Shown: positions 1 to 9,141, counted from the stretch's first letter. The stretch is 64,000 bases of DNA from Collimonas fungivorans (GCF_001584145.1 NZ_CP013232.1:2356001-2420000); one strand, 5' to 3'. A program made the numbers and translations. The notes: a model not told the origin generated them from the sequence alone.

Positions 1-614
1 ACCTGCCGCAACCGAATTCTCCAGACTATACCGACGCCGTCATCGACGCCGCGCTGCCGGTGATCGAAGCCTCGGGCGGCCGCGCATTCCTGCTGTGCAC
101 CACAATCCGCGCAGTGAACCGCGCGGCCGAGCGGCTGCGCGCCGAATTCGAAGCGCGCCACCTGGATTTTCCCCTGATGGTGCAGGGCGAAGCCGGGCGC
201 ACCGAACTGCTGGACCGTTTCCGCGCCGCCGGCAACGCCGTGCTGGTCGGCAGCCAGAGCTTCTGGGAAGGCGTCGACGTGCGCGGCGAGGCGCTGTCGC
301 TGGTGATCATCGACAAGCTGCCGTTTTCGCCGCCCGACGATCCGGTGCTGGCGGCGCGAATAGACGCGCTGGAATCCAAGGGCATGAACGGTTTCATGCA
401 TCACCAGCTGCCGGCGGCTATCATCAATCTGAAGCAGGGCGCCGGCCGCCTGATCCGCGACGAAACCGACCGCGGCGTGCTGATGATCTGCGATCCGCGC
501 CTGATTTCCAAGGGTTACGGCCGCCGTATCTGGCAGAGCCTGCCGCCGTTCAAGCGGACCAGGGAACTGAGCGCGGTGCAGGCATTCTGGAGCGGTGCGG
601 CGGTCGACAGCTAA
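1..614 (+). CDS. dinG: DinG/YoaA-family ATP-dependent DNA helicase, C-terminal part (5' end outside window)
   Basis: The reading frame is open from base 3 of the window, so the gene begins upstream and only about 203 C-terminal residues are visible. They match the second RecA-like domain of the XPD/DinG superfamily 2 helicases: SFWEGVDVRGE is the motif V region and QGAGRLIRDETDRG is motif VI with its arginine finger. These enzymes unwind DNA 5' to 3' and in many bacteria carry an Fe-S cluster; that part lies outside the window, so DinG and YoaA subtypes cannot be separated. The stop codon at 612-614 is followed by about 200 bases without a gene before ppx. Confidence 0.85.
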   Translation, partial: LPQPNSPDYTDAVIDAALPVIEASGGRAFLLCTTIRAVNRAAERLRAEFEARHLDFPLMVQGEAGRTELLDRFRAAGNAVLVGSQSFWEGVDVRGEALSLVIIDKLPFSPPDDPVLAARIDALESKGMNGFMHHQLPAAIINLKQGAGRLIRDETDRGVLMICDPRLISKGYGRRIWQSLPPFKRTRELSAVQAFWSGAAVDS

Positions 615-815
615 TCGTCTGCACCTGGTCCGCACTTGTGGGAGGATGTGGTCTTCGGCGCGGCGATTTTGGCCTGGCGCGATCAGTTGCGATCGGCTAA
701 GCTGCCCCTGACTGCTTGTCATCAGCATGTAACAATCCGGCTCTATTGTCGCAGTTCGTATTCTCAACCGGCCTGGCCGGTTTTTCTCGAACGCTCGTTT
801 GGATAAAGGTAAGCA

Positions 816-2270
816 ATGTTTGCAGCAGTGGATTTGGGGTCTAACAGTTTCCGTTTGCATATAGGCAAATACAATGGCGACGCGATCCGCGTCATCAAGA
901 GTGCGCGCGACCCGATCCGACTGGCTGCCGGCCTTGACGCCAAAGGTTACCTGACCGAACAGGCGATGCAGGTCGCGCTCGACTCGCTGTCGCGCTTCCG
1001 CAGCATCCTCGCCGACTACCAGCTGGAAGCAGTGCGGGTGGTGGCTACCAATACCTTGCGCGTGGCCAAGAACGCGGCGGAATTCCTGCCCATCGCCGAA
1101 CAAGTCATCGGCTATCCGATCGAGATCATTTCGGGCGAAGAAGAAGGCCGCCTGATCTACATGGGCGTCGCCAGCATGCTGCGCCTGCCGAACGAAAAGC
1201 GGCTGGTGCTGGACATCGGCGGCGGCTCCACCGAACTGATCCTGGGACGCGGCCAGCAGATCGAACGGGTGGAGTCGTTCGGCATCGGCACCGTCAACCA
1301 GAGCCTGGCTTTTTTTGCCGACGGCCAGATCACCGCCGAAGCCTATGACGCCGCGGTACTGTCCGCCCGCAGCCATTTCGAAGACGCGGCGCCGCCGTAC
1401 CGGCCGCAAAACTGGAGCCATGCTTACGGTTCTTCCGGCACCATCCGCGCCATCGCCGAGACCATCGAGAAAAACAGCCTGGGCGACCATCGCCTCTCAT
1501 ACACTAGCCTGGAAGCCTTGCGCACGCGTTTCGTCGAGTTTGGCCACGTCAGCCGCATCGACCTGCTGGGCATGAAGCCGGAGCGCGCCGCGGTCATGGT
1601 CGGCGGCCTGGCGGTATTGATCGGCCTGATGCAGGAACTTGGCATCGAAGTGATCCAGCCGATCGAAGCCGGCCTGCGCATGGGCGTGATGTGGGACCTG
1701 CAGCTACGCGGCACGCGCCTGGACCGGCGCGACCAGTCGGTGCACGATTTTTCCCAGCGCTTCCACGTCGACCAGCTGCGCGCCAGCCGGGTGGCCGAAA
1801 CCGCGACGTCGCTGTTCGAAATGCTCAAACCCAGCAGCGACGGCCTCAGCCAGTATCTGCACTGGAGCGCCTTGCTGCATGAAGTGGGGCTGGTAGTGTC
1901 GCAGAGCGGTTATCACAAGCATGCGGCTTACCTGATCGAGAACGCCGACCTGTCGGGCTTTACCACCCGCGAACAGCGCGCCATGAGCATGCTGATCCTG
2001 GGCCAGAAGGGTAACCTGCGCAAGATCAGCGATGCGCTGCTGGATCCGGATTTTTCCAAGGCTGTGCTGGCCTTGCGCCTGGCGGTCATGTTCCTGCACT
2101 CGCGCATAGAAATCGACCTCGACGAGTTGCGCCTGAAGATGAAGAGCAAGATCGAACTCGACATCAAGCGCGACTGGATTGAAGACCATCCCACCGCGAC
2201 TTACTGGATGACCAAGGAGCAGGACTGGTGGCGCGAGATCGGCGTCGATTTCGCCATCCGCAGGACCTGA
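816..2270 (+). CDS. ppx: Exopolyphosphatase, Ppx/GppA family
   Basis: A 484-residue cytoplasmic enzyme expected to release phosphate from inorganic polyphosphate ends (or to act on pppGpp, as family members do both). The N-terminus carries the phosphate-1 signature DLGSNSFRLHIGK of the ASKHA ATPase fold. ISGEEEGRLIYMGV and VLDIGGGSTELIL are the further conserved blocks, and the C-terminal half is the helical HD-like domain (HWSALLHEVGL near residue 350). Length is close to the E. coli enzyme of about 510 residues. The ATG at 816 is preceded by AAAGGTAA. Ppx rather than GppA is preferred on length, but this is not decisive. Confidence 0.9.
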   Translation: MFAAVDLGSNSFRLHIGKYNGDAIRVIKSARDPIRLAAGLDAKGYLTEQAMQVALDSLSRFRSILADYQLEAVRVVATNTLRVAKNAAEFLPIAEQVIGYPIEIISGEEEGRLIYMGVASMLRLPNEKRLVLDIGGGSTELILGRGQQIERVESFGIGTVNQSLAFFADGQITAEAYDAAVLSARSHFEDAAPPYRPQNWSHAYGSSGTIRAIAETIEKNSLGDHRLSYTSLEALRTRFVEFGHVSRIDLLGMKPERAAVMVGGLAVLIGLMQELGIEVIQPIEAGLRMGVMWDLQLRGTRLDRRDQSVHDFSQRFHVDQLRASRVAETATSLFEMLKPSSDGLSQYLHWSALLHEVGLVVSQSGYHKHAAYLIENADLSGFTTREQRAMSMLILGQKGNLRKISDALLDPDFSKAVLALRLAVMFLHSRIEIDLDELRLKMKSKIELDIKRDWIEDHPTATYWMTKEQDWWREIGVDFAIRRT

Positions 2271-2285
2271 TCGTCCGCCCTGGCC

Positions 2286-3410
2286 TTAGTAGGTCAGCCC
2301 GTTGCCCTTGTTGAACAGCGCCATGTCGACATAGCTGGACAAGTGGTTGCTGTCGGCGACGTCGCCCACCGTATAACCGCCGATGTCAAAACCGCCGCCG
2401 GGAATGGCGTATTCTGCCTGGCCCGCGGTGCGTTTGCCGGCCGGCAGCAGGCGCAGCCACGATTTTGCCGCAGTAAACCCTTCCAGGGTCAGTGCCGATA
2501 CCGGCTCATCGCGGTATTTCCGCATCATGTTCAAATGTTCGAGTTGTATCGAAGAGCTGCCGACGTTGGGGTTCGGGACGACCTGCGAAAATACCGTCCA
2601 TTCCACGGCTTTGCCGCCTGCCAGCTGGCGCAGCGTGGTCAGGTTGGTGAGGGAGGAGCCGGCGACAAAGGTTTGCGGCGCGAGTTTGCGGAATTCCTTC
2701 AGGAACACGCCGGCATTCACGGTGTCGGCAATCATGATCACGAAACCCGGCTTGGCGCTAGCCAGCTGCGCCGTCTCGCTGCGCAACTTGGCCAGGTCGC
2801 TGCCGAGGTGGACCGTGCCGCTTAGCCTGATGCCGCTTTCCTTCATCTGGTCGGCCAGGCGGCGGTAGGCATCGGCGGTGGCGGCCGATTCCTGGTACAC
2901 CACGCCGACATCCTTGATGCCCAGTTTGTCGAAATGGGAGAAGATATGGCGGATTTCCTGCTGGTAGCTGGGCCGCCAGAACAGGATTTTGGCGTCTTTC
3001 CGGTAATCGGCGCCAGCCAGCGGCGCGTATAGCGTCAGGCCGCTGCGCTTGAATTCGGCTGAATCCAGCACGGCTCGCGTGACGTCGTCGCCGACGCCGC
3101 CGAACAGGTAGGAAACACGGGCCTGGGTGATCAGCTCGGCAACCGCCTTGACCGCCAGGTCGGCCTGGCCGCGATCGTCGCGCACCAGATACTGGATGCG
3201 GCGGCCGTTGATGCCGCCCTTGGCATTGAGCACATCGAAATAGGTCTTGATGCCAGCCACATAGTCGCGCCCCAGGTCGGCGTTCGGACCCGACAGATCG
3301 ATGGCCTGGCCGACCACGACAGCATCGGCCGCCGCATGCGCCAGCAGCGGCAGGCACATGGCGAGAGCGGCCAGACACTTGCACAAAAAGCGTTTCAAGT
3401 TTAAGTTCAT
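2286..3410 (-). CDS. Periplasmic substrate-binding protein of a branched-chain amino acid/amide (HAAT) type ABC transporter
   Basis: A 374-residue protein with an N-terminal signal peptide (about residues 1-27, ending near AHAAADA). The mature part matches the Peripla_BP_6/LivJ-type fold: VVVGQAIDLSGPNADLGRDYVAGIKTYFD at the start, then NGRRIQYLVRDDRGQ and SYLFGGVGDD. No permease or ATPase gene lies next to it, so it either works with a transporter encoded elsewhere or serves as a stand-alone sensor. Ligand cannot be told from sequence. It is convergent with ppx (15-base gap) and divergent from the H1-like gene at 3560. Confidence 0.8.
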   Translation of the reverse strand: MNLNLKRFLCKCLAALAMCLPLLAHAAADAVVVGQAIDLSGPNADLGRDYVAGIKTYFDVLNAKGGINGRRIQYLVRDDRGQADLAVKAVAELITQARVSYLFGGVGDDVTRAVLDSAEFKRSGLTLYAPLAGADYRKDAKILFWRPSYQQEIRHIFSHFDKLGIKDVGVVYQESAATADAYRRLADQMKESGIRLSGTVHLGSDLAKLRSETAQLASAKPGFVIMIADTVNAGVFLKEFRKLAPQTFVAGSSLTNLTTLRQLAGGKAVEWTVFSQVVPNPNVGSSSIQLEHLNMMRKYRDEPVSALTLEGFTAAKSWLRLLPAGKRTAGQAEYAIPGGGFDIGGYTVGDVADSNHLSSYVDMALFNKGNGLTY

Positions 3411-3559
3411 CGGAAAGTCGAAATATGGCGTGGGAGGAGTCGCGATTCTGGTTGCAAATTGTGACGGCTTGATGAATTTGTTGTCTTTGTTGAAGCGATA
3501 CTTGCTGATTATGGAATAATTGTATATATTATTTATACGATTTAATTTTGGAGAGTTTA

Positions 3560-4045
3560 ATGGTTACCAGTAAAATTGTGAAACCTGTCGTCAAGAAGCC
3601 GATTGCAGTGAAAAAAACCGTTGCCAAGGCCAAGCCGGCAGCGCGTCCTGCTGTTAAGCCGGCGGCCAAGCTGGCAGCGAAACCAGCTGCCAAGCCAGCA
3701 GCAAAAGCAGCCGCAAAGCCTTTGCCCAAGCCGCTGCCGAAGCCTTTGCTGGTCGCCAAGCCGGCGGCCGCCAAACCGGCGCCAAGCATCAAGTCGCTGC
3801 CCGACTTGAAGGCCAAGGTAAAGAAAGCCAAGCTGGTGCGCGACAGTTTCACCATGCCGGCCGACGAATACCAGGTCCTGGGCGACGTCAAGAAGACCTT
3901 CTTGAAAGCCGGCCTGGAAGTGAAGAAGAGCGAGCTGCTGCGAGTCGGCGTTGCCTTGATCCGCGAACTGGACCTGGCCAACCTGAAACTGGCCGTGGCC
4001 AGCCTGCCGCCGGTGAAAGCGGGCCGTCCGAAGAAAGAGAAATAA
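3560..4045 (+). CDS. Lys/Ala/Pro-rich histone H1-like protein
   Basis: A 161-residue basic protein. Residues about 15-80 are a low-complexity tail of AAKPAAKPAAK-type units, like eukaryotic histone H1 and the AlgP/HU-extension tails of bacteria. The remaining part (SLPDLKAKVKKAKLVRDSF to the end) is a compact conserved helical region seen in betaproteobacterial proteins of this type, ending with the basic GRPKKEK. DNA or nucleoid binding is the likely role by analogy. The ATG at 3560 is chosen because GGAGAG lies at 3550-3555; a TTG twelve bases upstream would sit on top of that site. A strong terminator follows at 4078. Confidence 0.8.
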   Translation: MVTSKIVKPVVKKPIAVKKTVAKAKPAARPAVKPAAKLAAKPAAKPAAKAAAKPLPKPLPKPLLVAKPAAAKPAPSIKSLPDLKAKVKKAKLVRDSFTMPADEYQVLGDVKKTFLKAGLEVKKSELLRVGVALIRELDLANLKLAVASLPPVKAGRPKKEK

Positions 4046-4077
4046 GACAGACAGCTTGTACTGCGCAGTGCGCTGAA

Positions 4078-4136
4078 CAGGGTCCGGATCTGTGGGTTGG
4101 CGAAAGCCGCCGCACAGATCCGGGCCCTGTTTTTTT
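4078..4136 (+). terminator. Intrinsic terminator of the H1-like gene
   Basis: A 17-base inverted repeat (4078-4094 with 4113-4129, one G-T pair) is followed by seven T residues at 4130-4136. It lies 33 bases after the stop of the H1-like gene. Confidence 0.9.
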
Positions 4137-4298
4137 GTGCAGGCAGGGGCTCCGGATTATCGGGAAACCGCAGGATTCAGGTTCCTGGAATTATATTTTT
4201 GACACTGTTGCTATGTCACAAAACCGAAATAAACTTGTCATTTTCTTGAAGTAATCGGTAGTTAGGCTTGTCATCGTCACAATCAGAAAGGACGATGA

Positions 4299-5066
4299 AT
4301 GCAACTGCTAACGAATCCTGGCGAAGCAAGTACTAGTGTTTCCAAGTTGACGGTTAGTCTTGCCAGTACGCCGGAAGAGGTACGTGAAGTGCAGCGTTTG
4401 CGCTACAAGGTGTTTATCGAGACGATGGGTCTTTCCGCGCTGGCCAATGCGGACGGCCTGGACAGCGATGAATTCGATTCCTATTGCGATCACCTGATCG
4501 TCCGCGACACCAATACCTTGCGCGTGGTCGGCACTTATCGGGTCATGAGCCCGCACGCGGCAAGAAGCATGGGCCGTTATTATTCGGAACAGGAATTCGA
4601 CCTCGGGCGCCTCGATAACCTGCGCAGCAGCATCGCCGAAGCAGGGCGCGCCTGCATCGATCCCGAATACCGCAGCGGCAGCGTCATCATGCTGCTGTGG
4701 GCCGGCCTGGCAGCCTTCATGCGGCGCGAACGCTGCGACTACCTGATGGGCTGCGCCAGCGTCAGCCTGGCCGATGGCGGCCATAACGCCGCGGCCTTGT
4801 ACCACGGCTTGGACCAGAATAACTTTGCGCCGGCCGAATACCGCGTCACGCCGCATGTGCCGTTTCCGGTGCATGAGCGCGAAACCGGCCATGTGGCGCA
4901 GATGCCGCCGCTGCTGAAAGGCTACCTGCGCAGCGGCGCCTGGGTCTGTGGCGATCCGGCCTGGGATCCCGATTTCCACTCCGCCGATTTTTTCCTGCTG
5001 CTGCCTCTATCCAAGCTGGACCAGCGCTATGCGCGTCACTATCTTAAAGAAACGAGGACGACATGA
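4299..5066 (+). CDS. GNAT-fold N-acyltransferase, OlsB-like (ornithine/amino acid acylation)
   Basis: A 255-residue cytoplasmic protein of the OlsB / autoinducer-synthase-like acyltransferase group. Signatures are VQRLRYKVFIETMG, then GTYRVM, EAGRACIDPEYRSG and LMGCASVSLADGG. OlsB moves a 3-hydroxyacyl chain from acyl carrier protein onto the alpha-amino group of ornithine in ornithine lipid synthesis; the actual acceptor here is an inference. It starts an apparent operon: the next gene's ATG overlaps its stop (ATGA at 5063-5066), and the glycosyltransferase gene overlaps the second gene. No OlsA-type acyltransferase is adjacent. A family N-acyltransferase is clear; the ornithine substrate is less sure. 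Confidence 0.75.
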   Translation: MQLLTNPGEASTSVSKLTVSLASTPEEVREVQRLRYKVFIETMGLSALANADGLDSDEFDSYCDHLIVRDTNTLRVVGTYRVMSPHAARSMGRYYSEQEFDLGRLDNLRSSIAEAGRACIDPEYRSGSVIMLLWAGLAAFMRRERCDYLMGCASVSLADGGHNAAALYHGLDQNNFAPAEYRVTPHVPFPVHERETGHVAQMPPLLKGYLRSGAWVCGDPAWDPDFHSADFFLLLPLSKLDQRYARHYLKETRTT

Positions 5067-5941
5067 AACCAGGCGAACAGTTTCTGGAAGCTGCGTTGTT
5101 TGGCGCCAATGCCGGTAACGGCGTCGGCGCCGGGACGAAGCGCGATCCGATCCGCTTCCGCACCATCTGGATTTCCGATGTGCACCTGGGAACCACCGGC
5201 TGCCAGGCTGCTCGCCTGCTTGAGTTCTTGCGCGCGACCGAATCGGATACCTTGTACCTGGTCGGCGACATCATCGACGGCTGGCAGCTCAAGCGCCGCT
5301 GGTACTGGGACCAGGTCCACAACAATGTAGTGCAAACGGTGCTGAAAAAGGCGCGCAAGGGAACCGAGGTGATTTTTGTGCCCGGCAACCATGACGAGGC
5401 TGTGCGCCAATTCATCGATCTGGACTTTGGCGGTATCCGGATCCGCGATGAATTGGTGCATACCACCGCGCAGGGAAAACGCATGCTGGTGCTGCACGGC
5501 GACCGTTTCGACGGCGTCATCGCCTGCGCAAAATGGCTGGCGTATGTAGGCGACAGCCTGTACACCGTGATCCTGAAATTCAACCAGTGGTTCAACGGCT
5601 GGCGCGCGCGCGCCGGCTTGCCTTACTGGTCGCTCTCGCAGTACCTGAAGCTGAAAGTGAAAAACGCCGTCAACTACATCTCTTCGTTTGAAGATGCGCT
5701 GGCGGCGGAAGCGCAGAAAAAGGGCCTGGACGGCGTCATTTGCGGCCATATCCACAAGCCGGAAATCCGCGACATCAACGGCATCAAGTATTGCAACGAC
5801 GGCGACTGGGTAGAAAGCCTGTCGGCGCTGGTGGAAGAGGCCAGCGGCGAATTGCGCCTGGTGACCTGGCAGGAAATCATGCAGCAAAAGAATGCCGTGT
5901 CCGGCAAGAAGGTTGGCGAGTTATGCGCATTGCCATCGTAA
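5063..5941 (+). CDS. Metallophosphoesterase, UDP-2,3-diacylglucosamine diphosphatase-like
   Basis: A 292-residue calcineurin-fold phosphoesterase. The metal-binding blocks are in order: DVHLG, GDIIDGW, GNHDE, LHGDRFD and GHIHKPE. The spacing and length match LpxH-like proteins that often sit outside the lipid A operon in betaproteobacteria. LpxH cleaves UDP-2,3-diacylglucosamine to lipid X; with an acyltransferase before it and a glycosyltransferase after it, hydrolysis of another membrane-lipid pyrophosphate or phosphate is equally possible. Translation is probably coupled to the upstream gene by the ATGA overlap, and its last 19 bases overlap the next gene. Confidence 0.75.
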   Translation: MKPGEQFLEAALFGANAGNGVGAGTKRDPIRFRTIWISDVHLGTTGCQAARLLEFLRATESDTLYLVGDIIDGWQLKRRWYWDQVHNNVVQTVLKKARKGTEVIFVPGNHDEAVRQFIDLDFGGIRIRDELVHTTAQGKRMLVLHGDRFDGVIACAKWLAYVGDSLYTVILKFNQWFNGWRARAGLPYWSLSQYLKLKVKNAVNYISSFEDALAAEAQKKGLDGVICGHIHKPEIRDINGIKYCNDGDWVESLSALVEEASGELRLVTWQEIMQQKNAVSGKKVGELCALPS

Positions 5942-6981
5942 CTGACGCCGGGCAAACGCTGATCAACGGAGTAGTCAATACCTTGCGCGCCACCAGCGCT
6001 TGCCTGCGCCATAACGGCCACGAAGTATTGCTGCTCAGTCCCGACGATTTCCCGACTTTCGCCTGTCCCACTTATCCCGAAATCCGCCTGGCCCACAAGC
6101 CTTACGCCAGGATCGCGGCCAGCCTGAAGGCGTTTGCGCCAGACTGCATCCATATCTCGACCGAAGGTCCGATGGGCCTGGCCGCCAGGCGTTTCTGCCT
6201 GCGCCAGGGCATAGGTTTCACCAGCGCCTACCACACGCGTTTTCCGGAATACCTGAGCGCACGTTCGATCTTGCCCAAGGCGCTGACTTACCGCTGGCTA
6301 CGCTGGTTCCACGGCCCCTCGAAAGCGGTGATGGTGCCGACGCCGCACGTGCTCAAGGAGCTGGAGCAGCGCGGCTTCCGCCACCTGGTGTTATGGGGCC
6401 GGGGGGTCGATACCGAGCGTTTCAAGCCGGTGGACGAGGATCGTGCTTGCATCGCTCGTCCCTTGTATCTGTATGTCGGCAGGGTGGCGGTGGAAAAGAA
6501 TATCGAATCCTTCCTGCAGGTCGACCTGCCGGGCAGCAAGTGGGTGATAGGCGACGGCCCGTTGCGGGAAGAGCTGCAGCAGCGTTATCCGGATGTGCAA
6601 TTCCTGGGCGCCAAACCGCACCATGAGCTCACTTCCTATTACAATTGCGCCGATGTGATGGTGTTCCCCAGCCATACCGATACGTTCGGGCTGGTCATGG
6701 TCGAAGCCATGGCTTGCGGGGTGCCGGTCGCCGCTTATCCGGTCGCCGGCCCGCTCGATGTAGTGGCGCAGGGACGCTCAGGGATACTCGACGAGGACCT
6801 GTCTTTGGCCTGCCTGCGAGCCCTGGCGCTGGACCGGCGCGAGGTGCGGGCGCATGCGCTGGAATATTCCTGGGAACTGGCTACCCAGCAGTTCCAGCAG
6901 CATCTGTTCCCGATCCAGGGCGTGAAAAAACGCCCCGCGAACCTGCTGGCCGGCCGGTCGCGGCCGGCTTCGGGCCTGTAA
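5923..6981 (+). CDS. Glycosyltransferase family 4 (GT-B fold)
   Basis: A 352-residue GT-B enzyme with the opening MRIAIVTDAGQTLINGVVNT, typical of the mannosyl/sulfoquinovosyl/glycolipid transferases of family GT4. The C-terminal donor-binding half has LYVGRVAVEKN and the E-x7-E type block (FGLVMVEAMACGVPVAAYPVAGP). The ATG at 5923 gives this canonical N-terminus and overlaps the previous gene by 19 bases; the frame stays open further upstream but only through the previous gene. With the OlsB-like and LpxH-like genes it probably makes or modifies a membrane glycolipid. Donor and acceptor are unknown. Confidence 0.8.
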   Translation: MRIAIVTDAGQTLINGVVNTLRATSACLRHNGHEVLLLSPDDFPTFACPTYPEIRLAHKPYARIAASLKAFAPDCIHISTEGPMGLAARRFCLRQGIGFTSAYHTRFPEYLSARSILPKALTYRWLRWFHGPSKAVMVPTPHVLKELEQRGFRHLVLWGRGVDTERFKPVDEDRACIARPLYLYVGRVAVEKNIESFLQVDLPGSKWVIGDGPLREELQQRYPDVQFLGAKPHHELTSYYNCADVMVFPSHTDTFGLVMVEAMACGVPVAAYPVAGPLDVVAQGRSGILDEDLSLACLRALALDRREVRAHALEYSWELATQQFQQHLFPIQGVKKRPANLLAGRSRPASGL

Positions 6982-7032
6982 CAGGCCATGACAGGCTATC
7001 CGAATCAGAAAGAGTGTTAGTCACCGCACATA

Positions 7033-7055
7033 CATGCCCCGGCTTCGGGGGCATG
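7033..7055. terminator. GC-rich hairpin after the lipid operon
   Basis: CATGCCCC pairs with GGGGCATG across a seven-base loop. The T tract after it is poor, so it is a weak terminator at best. Confidence 0.35.
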
Positions 7056-7204
7056 ATTGTTCCACTCATGCTGTTTGCATGAAGACTGCCAGCCGGCAGG
7101 CGGCTCGCTGATCAGATTTGCCATGCACTTGCATGCCTCTGCTGGCGGAAGTGTCCCATCCCTTTGATCCAGTCGCCGCTCCCGCATCCATACAGGAGAT
7201 CACA

Positions 7205-8275
7205 GTGACTGAGCCACGCAAAGGGCAAGCGCCAGCGGTACTGAAAAGAGATGAATTCCACCTCGAATTCCGACGCTCTTTTATCGACCCCACGTTTGCC
7301 GCGGTCGAAGCCGATATCGCCAGGGTGGAGCAGGTCGCCTGGGAAAACTACATCAACGGCAACAAGTCTCCCGTCACGGCAAAAGCCGGGCCGGAGTTCC
7401 AGGACCCCGATTACGATCTGTCGACCGAATGGAAAGCTACCCGCGACAGCTTGCTTGCGGCGGAAACGGTCCAGAAAAATCCCGCCACCAAGTCCAGGGT
7501 CTTGCTGATCTGCGGCTCCGCCCGCAATGACGGCAGCTGTCCCGGCGAAATGTCCAAGACTTACCGCATGGTCAAGTTTGCTGCGGCAACGCTGGCGGCC
7601 AGCGATGTGGAAGTCGATTTGCTGGACCTGAGCCTGCTTACCTCAGGCTACGACCAGCACATCTATCCCTGCAAGGGCTGTGTCTCCACCGCGATGCCGT
7701 TATGCCACTGGCCGTGCAGTTGCTACCCCAACCACGGCCAGCGCCAGACCAACGACTGGATGGCGGAAATTTACGAGAAATGGGTGGCCGCCCACGCTGT
7801 CATCATCATGACGCCGGTCTACTGGTACCAGACGCCCGGAGTGTTGAAACTGATGATAGATCGGCTGGTGTGCGCCGATGGCGGCAATCCCGATCCGACC
7901 AGCACCCATGGCAAGGATGCGGAAAAAGCCAAGCAGCTGGAGTTGCAAGGATGGCCCTATCCCAAGCACCTGGCCGGCCGCGCCTACGGCCTGGTGGTGC
8001 ATGGCGATGTCGCCGGCGTCGAAGGGGTGCGCAGGGGGCTGTCGGACTGGCTCGACTGGATGGGGCTGGTCGATGCCGGCGCCTTGTCGCGGCTGGACCG
8101 CTTCGTCGGTTATTACGAATCGTATGCGGAGAGCCATCTCGCGCTGGACCAGGACCTGGCGCTGCAGCAGGAAGTGCGCAATGTCGCCAGCGCCGTGGTC
8201 AATGCCGTGGCCGAGATCCGCGCCGGGAATTTTGCGCCGCCGGATGCCGAGCTGCATCGGCCGCGGCCTAAATAG
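7205..8275 (+). CDS. NAD(P)H-dependent FMN reductase / flavodoxin-fold protein
   Basis: A 356-residue protein whose central part is an NADPH-dependent FMN reductase domain: VLLICGSARNDGSCPG (FMN phosphate loop, about residue 99) and VIIMTPVYWYQTPGVLKLMIDRL (flavin-contact loop). An unusual N-terminal extension of about 95 residues and a C-terminal helical tail flank it. Cysteines in YPCKGCVSTA and CHWPCSC are frequent in iron-sulfur flavoproteins and quinone reductases, but no clear cluster motif can be claimed. The GTG at 7205 is preferred because AGGAGA lies six bases upstream. It is 47 bases before an SDR gene and may be co-transcribed with it. Confidence 0.75.
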   Translation: MTEPRKGQAPAVLKRDEFHLEFRRSFIDPTFAAVEADIARVEQVAWENYINGNKSPVTAKAGPEFQDPDYDLSTEWKATRDSLLAAETVQKNPATKSRVLLICGSARNDGSCPGEMSKTYRMVKFAAATLAASDVEVDLLDLSLLTSGYDQHIYPCKGCVSTAMPLCHWPCSCYPNHGQRQTNDWMAEIYEKWVAAHAVIIMTPVYWYQTPGVLKLMIDRLVCADGGNPDPTSTHGKDAEKAKQLELQGWPYPKHLAGRAYGLVVHGDVAGVEGVRRGLSDWLDWMGLVDAGALSRLDRFVGYYESYAESHLALDQDLALQQEVRNVASAVVNAVAEIRAGNFAPPDAELHRPRPK

Positions 8276-8322
8276 GCCGTGCGCCGAAATCCCGCCCAAC
8301 CCTATCGCCAGGAGGAAAACCC

Positions 8323-9075
8323 ATGCTTGAATTTTCAGGGAAAGTGGCCATCGTGACCGGCGCCGGTTCCGGCCTGGGCGAGGCCATCGCCACCATTCTT
8401 TACCAGGGCGGCGCCAGCGTCGTCCTCGCCGATATCGACCAGCAGCGCTGCATCGATGTAGCCGGCCGGCTGGACCCCGAAGGCGCGCATACCTTGCCGC
8501 TGCAGACCGATGTTTCCGATCATCGCGCGGTGGAAGCGATGGTGGCGGCGACCATGGCGCGCTTCGACGGCCTGCATCTGGCGGTCAACAACGCCGGCAT
8601 TACCGGACCGCGCGAGACGCCCACGGCCGAATATGACATCGAGACCTGGCAACGGGTGATTGCGACCGATCTCGGCGGCGTGTTTTTTTGCATGAAATAC
8701 CAGATCCCGGCGCTGCTGGCGAGCGGCGGCGGCGCCATTGTCAACATGTCGTCGGCGGCCGGGATTGTCGCGGTGGCCGGCGAGGCGCCGTATGTGGCGG
8801 CCAAACACGGCATCATCGGATTAAGCAAAAGCGTGGCGCTGGAATATGCCGGCCGCAATATCAGGGTTAACGCGGTCGGCCCTGGCTTCATCGACACGCC
8901 CGAGATCAGGAAGCTGCCGCAGGAGGAACATGATGCGCTGGCGGCGCTGCATCCGATGGGCCGCCTGGGGCAGGCCGAGGAAGTCGGGCAGCTGGTCGCT
9001 TATCTGCTGTCCGAACAGGCTTCCTTCATTACCGGCAGCTTCCATTCGATAGACGGCGGTTACACCGCGCGCTGA
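8323..9075 (+). CDS. Short-chain dehydrogenase/reductase (SDR)
   Basis: A 250-residue classical SDR. The cofactor loop is TGAGSGLG, the DxxD step is VLADIDQQ (acidic residue after beta-2, so NAD is likelier than NADP), followed by NNAG, the catalytic serine in NMSSAAG and Y-x3-K in YVAAKHG. The substrate cannot be predicted. A perfect AGGAGG-type ribosome site precedes the ATG. Transcription probably ends at the hairpin at 9095-9119. Confidence 0.85.
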   Translation: MLEFSGKVAIVTGAGSGLGEAIATILYQGGASVVLADIDQQRCIDVAGRLDPEGAHTLPLQTDVSDHRAVEAMVAATMARFDGLHLAVNNAGITGPRETPTAEYDIETWQRVIATDLGGVFFCMKYQIPALLASGGGAIVNMSSAAGIVAVAGEAPYVAAKHGIIGLSKSVALEYAGRNIRVNAVGPGFIDTPEIRKLPQEEHDALAALHPMGRLGQAEEVGQLVAYLLSEQASFITGSFHSIDGGYTAR

Positions 9076-9094
9076 AAGCGTTGCCTGAAAATAA

Positions 9095-9119
9095 AATGCC
9101 CCGTATGAAACGGGGCATT
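9095..9119. terminator. Bidirectional terminator between the SDR gene and bamD
   Basis: AATGCCCCGT pairs with ACGGGGCATT, with A residues on the left and T residues on the right, so it can serve both convergent genes. Confidence 0.8.
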
Positions 9120-9141
9120 ATCAGTCAGTGCGGCTTGTCTG

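Noticed and set aside
3640..3760. A possible CRISPR-like repeat
   Set aside because: The repeats are in-frame Ala/Lys/Pro codons inside a gene, with no spacers. No CRISPR array was seen anywhere in the window.
5740..5922. An N-terminal extension of the GT4 glycosyltransferase
   Set aside because: The extra 61 codons lie in the previous gene and add no family sequence; MRIAIVTD is the normal start.
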